Shown here: piece by piece, positions 1-6,731 of the stretch
How positions within the stretch are numbered: position 1 is the stretch's first letter
Layout of the letters: each line of letters starts with the position of its first letter
Source: an uncultured Prevotellaceae bacterium
GTDB taxonomy: Bacteria > Bacteroidota > Bacteroidia > Bacteroidales > Bacteroidaceae
Assembly: GCA_946540735.1 (NCBI GenBank)
Contig: CAMNIN010000002.1
Coordinates: forward strand, 1 to 64,000
Length of the DNA stretch: 64,000 nt
Direction of reading: 5' to 3'
Translations under genes and position numbers: made by a program
The notes under the pieces: generated by a model
Databases searched by the model: none
Told to the model about the DNA's origin: nothing
Seen by the model: only the letters and a program-made list of their open reading frames with translations

Positions 1-927
1 GACCCCACCGTCTTCACCGACGACGACGGACAAGCCTATATGTACTGGGGCAATCCCAACACCTACTATGTGAAACTCAACGATGACATGATCTCCCTCA
101 AGGGTGATATTGTGAAGCTCGACTACCACATCGACCATTATCAGGAAGGGCCTTGGTTCTACAAGCGCAACGGCAAATACTACCTCAGTTACGCCACCAC
201 TTGCTGTCCTGAAGCCCTGGGCTATGCGATGAGCGACCAACCCACCGGGCCATGGGTAAGCAAAGGATATATCATGAAGCCCACACAACGCGACCGCGGC
301 AATCACCCGGGAATTGTCGATTACAAAGGCCACTCCTATATCTTCGGACAGAACTACGACCTCATGCACCTTGACACTTTCGTTCATCATGAGCGCCGTT
401 CCGTGTCTGCCACAGAGATCACCTACTTGCCAGATGGCACGATTGCCGAGGTGCCCTATTGGCTGGATCAGGATCCTATCGGACAGTTGGAAGCGCTCAA
501 CCCCTATCAACGTGTTGAAGCAGAGACCATGTCGTGGGGCAAAGGACTGAAATCGGCCAAGATGGGTATTCCCAACACAGGAGTCGTAGCCGACATGCCC
601 TACTCCACCGGCCGTCGCAACATGTATGTGACTGATATCAACGACGGAGAGTATATCCGTCTGCGCGGCGTGGATTTCGGGAGTAAAGGAGCCCGCCAAT
701 ACCAGTTATCCGCCGCCTCTGACGGTCAGTGTGTGGTGACCCTGCGCCTTGATGCCGTCGACGGCCCTGTAGTGGGTAGTCTCACCATCACCTCCACGGG
801 GTCGGCAGAGAAATACCGCACCTTCTCCGCCAAAGTGAAAAATGCCACCGGCAAGCACGACCTGTATATCTGCTTCGACCACAGTAAAGGCGACGTGAGA
901 CTTGACTATTGGAGATTCAAAAACTAA
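1..927 (+). CDS. Family 43 glycoside hydrolase with C-terminal CBM6, 5'-truncated by window edge
   Basis: Predicted secreted arabinofuranosidase/xylosidase acting on arabinoxylan-type polymers. The reading frame is open from base 1, so the N-terminus lies outside the window; 308 residues are visible. The fragment opens with the DPTVFTDDDG blade motif typical of GH43 five-bladed propellers. A candidate general-acid glutamate sits in the following QEGPWFYKRNGKYYLSY segment (around fragment residues 45-60). From about fragment residue 170 (RVEAETMSW) to the end it looks like a CBM6 beta-sandwich. It ends 12 bp before the esterase gene on the same strand, so the two are probably co-transcribed. 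GH43 membership is clear; the exact substrate cannot be told from this part. Confidence 0.9.
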   Translation, partial: DPTVFTDDDGQAYMYWGNPNTYYVKLNDDMISLKGDIVKLDYHIDHYQEGPWFYKRNGKYYLSYATTCCPEALGYAMSDQPTGPWVSKGYIMKPTQRDRGNHPGIVDYKGHSYIFGQNYDLMHLDTFVHHERRSVSATEITYLPDGTIAEVPYWLDQDPIGQLEALNPYQRVEAETMSWGKGLKSAKMGIPNTGVVADMPYSTGRRNMYVTDINDGEYIRLRGVDFGSKGARQYQLSAASDGQCVVTLRLDAVDGPVVGSLTITSTGSAEKYRTFSAKVKNATGKHDLYICFDHSKGDVRLDYWRFKN

Positions 928-939
928 GACCATAACGAT

Positions 940-1866
940 ATGAGAAAAATGATGATGATGCTGTGGGCCGCTTTTGCCGTGCTCACATTGCATGCCCAAC
1001 CACAAGGATTTGGCGGCTTCGGCCAGCCAGGTACGCCCCCCACTTGGAAAAACGTGAATTATGCCGGTGATGACCTTGAGGCCCACCAGATGGACATCTA
1101 TCTCCCCAATACCCAACAAGAGAAATACAAGGTGATCGTGGCCATTTACGGCAGTGCCTGGTTCTCGAACAACATGAAAGGCATGACCTTCATGTCACTG
1201 GGCAAACCTCTGGTGGATGCCGGTTTCGCCGTGGTCTGTATCAACCACCGTTCGAGTGGAGATGCCAAGTTCCCTGCCCAGATCCAGGATGTAAAAGGAG
1301 CCATCCGATATCTCCGTGCCAATGCCGGGAAATACAAGTTAGACACCTCGTTTATCGGCATTACCGGTTTTTCCTCTGGCGGTCATCTGGCCTCGCTTGC
1401 GGGAGTCACCAATGGGATGAAAAGCCGTACAGCAGGCGGAACGACCATTGACATCGAAGGCAATGTGGGCGGCAACATCCAAGAAAGCAGTCGCGTGGAC
1501 GCTGTCGTCGACTGGTTTGGTCCGGTCGACATGGCCCGTATGAATGCCTGCAACACCGTCAACGATGCCCATTCCCCCGAGGCTGCGCTGATAGGAGGAG
1601 CACCAGCCGACCTTCCCGACATGGTGGCGCTAATCAGTCCGATTACCTACGTATCCACGGATTGTCCCCGGTTCCTGGTTTTCCATGGTGAAGCCGACAA
1701 TGTGGTGCCCCACTGCCAAGGCGTCTTCTTCTCCGAGGAGTTGCAGAAGGCCGGACGTCTGGAGGCATTTGTCAGTGTGCCCAATGGTCAGCACGGTCCT
1801 GTGACATTCAATGAAGACACTTTTAAGAAGATGGTGGAGTTTTTTGTCAAAGAATCCACTAATTAA
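940..1866 (+). CDS. Secreted alpha/beta-hydrolase esterase (carbohydrate esterase-like)
   Basis: Probable carbohydrate esterase that removes acetyl or feruloyl groups from plant polysaccharide, of the BD-FAE/acetyl-esterase-like alpha/beta-hydrolase type. The N-terminus has a signal peptide (MRKMMMMLWAAFAVLTLHA) followed by a short Gly/Pro-rich stretch. The nucleophile elbow GFSSG gives Ser145. Asp253 (HGEAD) and His285 (NGQHG) are the likely other triad members, in the expected order. The usual HGGxW oxyanion motif is replaced by IYGSAW. It sits between a GH43-CBM6 gene (12 bp upstream) and a GH97 gene (29 bp downstream), consistent with side-chain removal from the same polymer. The fold assignment is strong and the substrate inferred from neighbours. 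Confidence 0.85.
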   Translation: MRKMMMMLWAAFAVLTLHAQPQGFGGFGQPGTPPTWKNVNYAGDDLEAHQMDIYLPNTQQEKYKVIVAIYGSAWFSNNMKGMTFMSLGKPLVDAGFAVVCINHRSSGDAKFPAQIQDVKGAIRYLRANAGKYKLDTSFIGITGFSSGGHLASLAGVTNGMKSRTAGGTTIDIEGNVGGNIQESSRVDAVVDWFGPVDMARMNACNTVNDAHSPEAALIGGAPADLPDMVALISPITYVSTDCPRFLVFHGEADNVVPHCQGVFFSEELQKAGRLEAFVSVPNGQHGPVTFNEDTFKKMVEFFVKESTN

Positions 1867-1895
1867 GTCATGGTATAATTTTGAAACCGACAACG

Positions 1896-3710
1896 ATGAG
1901 AAACCGTTTATGGGTGTGCATGGCCCTGCTTTTATGCGCCATGTCTGCCACTGCCCGTCCAGTAAGATCTCCCAACAAGAGAATCACCTTATCACAAGAG
2001 GGCCAGCAATTCGTGATCAGATATGATGGTCGGACGATGCTTCAGCTTACGTCTGTCGGTTTCTCCACTATTCCATCAAATGACAAGCCAGCCATACGGT
2101 TCACCCGCAAGGTGAGCACCGACTACACCATGCTGGCCGGCAAACGGCTGCACTGCACCAACCAAGCCAACGAATATAAGCTATCCCTGTCGAAACAAGT
2201 CAGGATGGTTTTCCGGCTCTATAATGACGGCATTGCCTTCAGATATGAGGTTGACGGGTTACAAAACGAGCAACCTCCTACGGAGCAAACAGCCTACCGC
2301 ATCGCCGAAGGCACCAAGAGATGGATGTTGCGCTGGACGGATTCGTATGAAGGATTCTTTCCGCTTTCCATCACGGGGAAAGGTAAAAATCACAGATGGG
2401 CCTATCCGTCGCTCATCGAACCCCAAGATGGGCTTTTCGTACTCCTCTCAGAAGCCAACATGGAGCGCAATCAGAGTGCTTCGTGCCTGAAAAACGAAGT
2501 CAACGACGAAATCTACCAAGTTTGTCCTGACCAAAACGACTTGCGCCTTACAGGAAGCTGGCACACCCCATGGCGCGTGGCCATTATCGGCGACCTTGCC
2601 ACCATCGTGGAATCAACGCTCATCACAGATGTATCAGACCCTAATCGCCTCGAAGACACCGAATGGATTCGTCCTGGAGTCGTCTCCTGGATCTATTGGG
2701 CCAACAACCACGGATCAAACGACTACAACATCATCAAGAGTTATGTTGACATGGCCGTGAAGTTGCATCTCCCCTACGTGCTGATCGATGCGGAGTGGGA
2801 TGAGTTCAAAGACGGAAAGACCGTGGAGGATGCGATCCGCTATGCCCACTCCTGCGGCATACGGCCCATGATCTGGTATAATTCTTCCGTGGGATGGATC
2901 AATGGCGCTCCTGGTCCCAAATTCAGGCTCAACAAGCCCGAGGACCGTGAGAAAGAATTCGCATGGTGCGAGAAAATGGGCATCGCCGGAGTGAAAATTG
3001 ATTTCTTCTCAGGCGACAACCAGATGAACATGGCGTATTGCATAGACCTCATGGAGAGTGCTGCACGTCATCATCTGCTCGTCAACTTCCATGGAGCCAC
3101 GATTCCCCGTGGATGGCAGCGCACCTATCCCAACCTCATGACCACTGAGGCCGTTTATGGTGCGGAATGGTACAACAACGTGCCCACTTTCACAGACAAG
3201 GCAGCATCCCATAATGCCACATTACCATTCACAAGGAATGTCATCGGACCGATGGATTATACTCCATGCGCTTTCTCCGACTCCCAGCACCCCCATATCA
3301 CCACCCATGCCCATGAGTTGGCCTTGACGGTGCTTTACGAGTCTGCCCTGCAACATCTCGCCGATCGCCCAGAAAGCTTTCTGTCGCAGCCCCAGGAAGT
3401 GCAACAATTTCTTGGCCATCTCCCCACCGTGTGGGATGAGAGCCGATTGGTAGCGGGCTATCCCGGAGACTATGCAGTGATGGCAAGAAGGAAAGGCACG
3501 ACTTGGTATGTCGCCGGTATCAATGGCAACGACGAAGCCAAGCAAATCTCCGTCGACCTGAGCTTCATCCAAGGCAGAAACCATCATGTCTGTACCTTTG
3601 CCGACAGCGGAGACCCACAGCGTCCGTGGCGCATCGATGCCAACAGCACATTATTACCCCAAGTCGTGACCTGCCAGCCAAGAGGAGGATTCGTCTTGGT
3701 GGTCAACTAA
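1896..3710 (+). CDS. Glycoside hydrolase family 97 (alpha-galactosidase-like)
   Basis: Secreted GH97 enzyme removing alpha-linked galactosyl or glucosyl units. I start it at the ATG at 1896 (604 aa), because the in-frame codon at 1881 is TTG and the ATG leads directly into a signal peptide (MRNRLWVCMALLLCAMSATA). An N-terminal beta-sandwich (about residues 30-260) precedes a TIM barrel. GVKIDFF gives Asp369 and TTEAVYGAEW gives Glu418. This spacing fits the retaining GH97 subgroup, in which an Asp nucleophile is paired with a Glu acid/base (known from the Bacteroides alpha-galactosidase). It is the third gene of the run with the GH43 and esterase genes, and its stop overlaps the end of convergent mutY by 8 bp. 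Confidence 0.88.
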   Translation: MRNRLWVCMALLLCAMSATARPVRSPNKRITLSQEGQQFVIRYDGRTMLQLTSVGFSTIPSNDKPAIRFTRKVSTDYTMLAGKRLHCTNQANEYKLSLSKQVRMVFRLYNDGIAFRYEVDGLQNEQPPTEQTAYRIAEGTKRWMLRWTDSYEGFFPLSITGKGKNHRWAYPSLIEPQDGLFVLLSEANMERNQSASCLKNEVNDEIYQVCPDQNDLRLTGSWHTPWRVAIIGDLATIVESTLITDVSDPNRLEDTEWIRPGVVSWIYWANNHGSNDYNIIKSYVDMAVKLHLPYVLIDAEWDEFKDGKTVEDAIRYAHSCGIRPMIWYNSSVGWINGAPGPKFRLNKPEDREKEFAWCEKMGIAGVKIDFFSGDNQMNMAYCIDLMESAARHHLLVNFHGATIPRGWQRTYPNLMTTEAVYGAEWYNNVPTFTDKAASHNATLPFTRNVIGPMDYTPCAFSDSQHPHITTHAHELALTVLYESALQHLADRPESFLSQPQEVQQFLGHLPTVWDESRLVAGYPGDYAVMARRKGTTWYVAGINGNDEAKQISVDLSFIQGRNHHVCTFADSGDPQRPWRIDANSTLLPQVVTCQPRGGFVLVVN

Positions 3711-4713
3711 GCGATTCCATCAAGATCTCGATAAGACGAGGCACGGCAAACCCCTGCAATTCGGTTTCCTCGACCCAGATGTAACCTTCGGGCAAAGCAG
3801 GCCGTTTCTCGGTTTCCCACAAGTAAAAATCAGCCAGGATAATGCGATGGGTGAGCACATGTCTCACGTTCTGGCGAAGCAGTGTCAGCCGTCCCTCCTT
3901 AGGCATGGACAAGTTCTCCTCAAGATATGGTTCCCATAGTCCCTGCCAAATATCGCCCCCGCCCCGCCGATGGATGGCGGTGAAACCATTACACCTGACA
4001 TAGAAGTAGCTCATCCGCCGCTGCTTTACCTTCAGTGCCTTGTTTTTAACAGGCAGCGACTCGACCAGCCCTTCCCGCAAAGCAGCACACGAGTCCTGCA
4101 ACGGACAAAGCATACACAGAGGAGTCTTAGGGGAGCACTGGATAGCACCAAAATCCATCATCGCCTGATTGAACCTGGAAGCCTCACCGACCGGAAGAAG
4201 TGACTGCGCCAACTCCGTAAAAAGCTTCTTTCCCTCCGTAGTGTTGATCGGCGTATCTATTCCAAAATAGCGGCTGAGTACCCGATAGACATTCCCATCG
4301 ACCACTGCCACATCCCATCCGAAAGCAATGCTGCCAATGGCTGCTGCCGTATAGTCACCAACCCCTTTCAGGGATTTGACATCCTCAAGCGTATCAGGAA
4401 ATTTTCCTTTCTTGACAATCTCCTGTGCCGCATGGTGCAAATTCCTGGCCCGGGAATAATACCCCAGGCCCTGCCACTCCCTAAGCACCTCATCCTCGGT
4501 AGCAGCCGCCAGAGCGTCCACACTGGGCCATCGGCGGACGAAACGCTCCCAATAGGCTTGTCCCTGTTGGATGCGGGTCTGCTGAAGGATCACCTCCGAC
4601 AGCCAGATCTGGTAAGGATCCGTAGTATGCCGCCACGGCAAATCGCGCCCATGTTCGTCATACCATCTCAGCAATGCACTGGTGAAGGGATGTATCTCTG
4701 TGTTCTGAGTCAT
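3703..4713 (-). CDS. mutY: A/G-specific adenine DNA glycosylase MutY
   Basis: Base-excision repair glycosylase that removes adenine mispaired with 8-oxoguanine. The start is the ATG at 4713 (336 aa); the longer in-frame opening would begin at a TTG. Visible hallmarks are the N-terminal SEVILQQT segment with Glu40, the helix-hairpin-helix LKGVGDYTAAAIG, Asp139 in VDGNVYR, and a [4Fe-4S] loop with C-x6-C-x2-C-x5-C spacing (CSPKTPLCMLCPLQDSC). A C-terminal NUDIX-like domain recognising oxoG follows. Divergent from the CotH gene and convergent with the GH97 gene. Its promoter -7 element lies only five bases before the ATG, suggesting a leaderless mRNA. Confidence 0.96.
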   Translation of the reverse strand: MTQNTEIHPFTSALLRWYDEHGRDLPWRHTTDPYQIWLSEVILQQTRIQQGQAYWERFVRRWPSVDALAAATEDEVLREWQGLGYYSRARNLHHAAQEIVKKGKFPDTLEDVKSLKGVGDYTAAAIGSIAFGWDVAVVDGNVYRVLSRYFGIDTPINTTEGKKLFTELAQSLLPVGEASRFNQAMMDFGAIQCSPKTPLCMLCPLQDSCAALREGLVESLPVKNKALKVKQRRMSYFYVRCNGFTAIHRRGGGDIWQGLWEPYLEENLSMPKEGRLTLLRQNVRHVLTHRIILADFYLWETEKRPALPEGYIWVEETELQGFAVPRLIEILMESLS

Positions 4714-4718
4714 ATCTG

Positions 4719-4752
4719 CAAAGGTAGCAATTCTCCGCAAGAAACGACCAAA
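4719..4752 (-). promoter_or_regulatory. mutY promoter, -7 element adjoining the ATG
   Basis: On the minus strand a TACCTTTG -7 element (4719-4726) is preceded after 22 bp by TTTG (4749-4752), matching the Bacteroidota consensus with a slightly long spacer. Only five bases separate the -7 from the mutY ATG. Confidence 0.55.
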
Positions 4753-4777
4753 ATGCTCCCCAAAACATCAGGAAAAT

Positions 4778-4834
4778 GGCACATCATCTCATAAATAGGA
4801 CACATGTAACGGATTTGAACACATCTGGCACATT
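4778..4834. promoter_or_regulatory. Four CACAT direct repeats, possible operator
   Basis: The pentamer CACAT, preceded by GG, GA or AA, occurs at 4780, 4801, 4820 and 4829 in the mutY/CotH divergent region. The spacings of 21, 19 and 9 bp are close to whole helical turns. The copies end just upstream of the expected -33 region of the CotH promoter. This could be an activator site, but the motif is short. Confidence 0.3.
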
Positions 4835-4862
4835 CCGTCATCTTCCCAAAAGGAAAAAACGC

Positions 4863-4870
4863 TAATTTTG
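4863..4870 (+). promoter_or_regulatory. Promoter -7 element for the CotH gene
   Basis: TAATTTTG matches the Bacteroidota -7 consensus TAnnTTTG and lies 59 bp before the ATG. No good TTTG is seen at the -33 distance, so an activator may be needed; direct repeats lie just upstream. Confidence 0.5.
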
Positions 4871-4929
4871 CGGTTGAAAACGTGTGCCAACCTTTATTTG
4901 ACAACCTGTACTAAAAAACAATCAAAGTT

Positions 4930-6594
4930 ATGATCCGGATTGAAATCCTGAAAAAAAGTCTCATGCTGTCCGCAATTCTTTTAACGGCCAGCCTTGACGC
5001 ATTCGCCGACGATGTGACCTTCACCAGCAGCAATCTGCCGATAGTTATCATCCAGACCCAATCCCCCATCAATGCCGACGCCAAAGTGATGGGAACGATG
5101 AAAATCATCAATAACGGAGAAGGCAAAATCAACCATGTCAGTGATACCCCCAACGACTACAACGGACATGTGGGTATCAAGTGGCGAGGGGAAAGCTCAC
5201 TGAGTTTCAATCAGAAGAAATACACCCTCGAGACCTGGGATGAGCTTGGCAATGACACCGCCGTATCCTTGCTCGGCATGCCAGAGGAAGCCGACTGGGT
5301 GTTGTTAGCCCCCTACAATGATGTGTCGATGGTGAGGGACGTGTTCGCTTATCACCTCTGGAACGAGATGGGCCACTGGGGACCCCGTACGCAAATGTGC
5401 GAAGCAGTGGTCAACAATGAGTACATGGGGGTGTATGCCCTCTGTGAGAGCATCAAGCGCGACAAGAACCGAGTCGACATCAGTAAGCTGAAACCCGAGG
5501 ACATCAGCGGCCGCGATGTGACAGGAGGCTATATCGTACGCATCGACGCTTTCGACGACGAAGATGTGACTTTCCAGTCGAAAGTCAAAGGCATCCAGAA
5601 GCAATGGGGCTGGGGTGGCCAGCAGACCACTGAGGCTCCAATCACCTGGACCATCTTCTATCCCAAGAAAAAAGACCTGCAAGCCGAGCAACGCGCATAT
5701 ATCCAAAACTATGTTGACACGGCTGAGCTTGCCATCCAAGCCGACAATTTCTCCGACCCGGCAAACGGCTATGTGAAATTCATTGATGCTGCATCATTTG
5801 TTGACTATTTCATCCACACCGAGCTCAGTCTCAACGCCGACGGTTTCAAGCGCAGTGCCTATTACTACAAGGATAAAGACAAGAAGGACGGCACCCGCGG
5901 AAAACTCTTCGCCGGTCCGGTGTGGGATTTCAACCTGGCCTACGGCAATTGCAATTTCTGCAATGCCAACAATGTGAACTCCTGGGTCTATGAAGGATGT
6001 GAAACCAACCCCACCCCCATCATGTGGCGCCGGTTATTGCAAGACCCGACTTTCCGCAATGCTGTCAAATGCCGCTGGTTGGAATTGCGTCAAACCATCC
6101 TCAGCGAGGAATCCATCGACCAGTTTTTAGACAATTATGCCCTACTGCTCGACGAGGCAAAAGACCGCCAGCTGAAAAAATACAAGGAGGTGCTCAAGAG
6201 CAACAACCCCTGGGATTGGGGGCCAACCAGTTTCTTTGCAGCCTACCGGGTATCGTCCTACGCCGAGGAAATCAGTATTGTGAAGAACTGGTTCCGCCAG
6301 CGTCTTGCCTTCCTCGACCAACATCTTCCAGGTGAATGCACAGGCGACCAAGTGCTCCATCTCGACTACCTCGATATCGACATCCGCCACAACCACCACA
6401 CCGCCACGATCGAGTCACCACGTCCGATCACCCGTGTCGATGTCGTCAATGCCGCAGGCACGTGTCTTTATACCAAGCACATGTCTGGCGACAAACGAGT
6501 CAAGTTCGATCTCGACAGCCTTGGCCGCGGGCTTCTGGTCTTCGTCTGCTACACAGCTGATGGCGGAATGATTTCGAGAAGTTTGGTCAGATGA
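4930..6594 (+). CDS. Secreted CotH-family protein kinase
   Basis: Bacterial homologue of spore-coat kinase CotH, an atypical Ser/Thr kinase fold exported from the cell. The 554-residue product begins with a signal peptide that ends near AFADDV. An N-terminal beta-rich segment contains GHVGIKWRGESS, the kinase core spans roughly residues 65-430, and the motif GPVWDFNLAYGN carries the CotH-type metal-binding aspartate. The last 60 or so residues form a beta-sandwich with a GRGLLVFV-like turn and a basic end (SRSLVR), resembling type IX secretion sorting domains. Monocistronic by appearance, with its own -7 element. Such proteins are frequent in Bacteroidota polysaccharide loci, but substrates are unknown; the kinase role is inferred from the family. 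Confidence 0.85.
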   Translation: MIRIEILKKSLMLSAILLTASLDAFADDVTFTSSNLPIVIIQTQSPINADAKVMGTMKIINNGEGKINHVSDTPNDYNGHVGIKWRGESSLSFNQKKYTLETWDELGNDTAVSLLGMPEEADWVLLAPYNDVSMVRDVFAYHLWNEMGHWGPRTQMCEAVVNNEYMGVYALCESIKRDKNRVDISKLKPEDISGRDVTGGYIVRIDAFDDEDVTFQSKVKGIQKQWGWGGQQTTEAPITWTIFYPKKKDLQAEQRAYIQNYVDTAELAIQADNFSDPANGYVKFIDAASFVDYFIHTELSLNADGFKRSAYYYKDKDKKDGTRGKLFAGPVWDFNLAYGNCNFCNANNVNSWVYEGCETNPTPIMWRRLLQDPTFRNAVKCRWLELRQTILSEESIDQFLDNYALLLDEAKDRQLKKYKEVLKSNNPWDWGPTSFFAAYRVSSYAEEISIVKNWFRQRLAFLDQHLPGECTGDQVLHLDYLDIDIRHNHHTATIESPRPITRVDVVNAAGTCLYTKHMSGDKRVKFDLDSLGRGLLVFVCYTADGGMISRSLVR

Positions 6595-6631
6595 CGCAGA
6601 AGCCAGCCTGACAAAACCTCCATGACACGCT

Positions 6632-6661
6632 ACATGTTACACCAGCGATAAAACATGTTTC
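6632..6661. promoter_or_regulatory. Paired ACATGTT motifs upstream of the GH43 gene
   Basis: ACATGTT occurs at 6632 and again at 6653, 21 bp apart; the second copy is part of the perfect palindrome AAACATGTTT (6651-6660). The pair lies upstream of the -7 element at 6693. ACATGT also occurs at 4802 upstream of the CotH gene. A regulator site is possible. Confidence 0.3.
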
Positions 6662-6692
6662 ATAATCGGGGCAGTTTGTAATGCGAAAAACG

Positions 6693-6700
6693 TAATTTTG
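6693..6700 (+). promoter_or_regulatory. Promoter -7 element for the GH43 gene pair
   Basis: TAATTTTG matches TAnnTTTG, 31 bp before the ATG. The nearest upstream TTTG (6675-6678) is 14 bp away, closer than the usual 19-22, so the -33 contact is doubtful. Confidence 0.5.
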
Positions 6701-6731
6701 CAGAGAAATCGTATTTTGCAAAACTTAACCG

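Noticed and set aside
1881..1895. TTG start for the GH97 gene
   Set aside because: Five codons upstream of an ATG that leads directly into the signal peptide.
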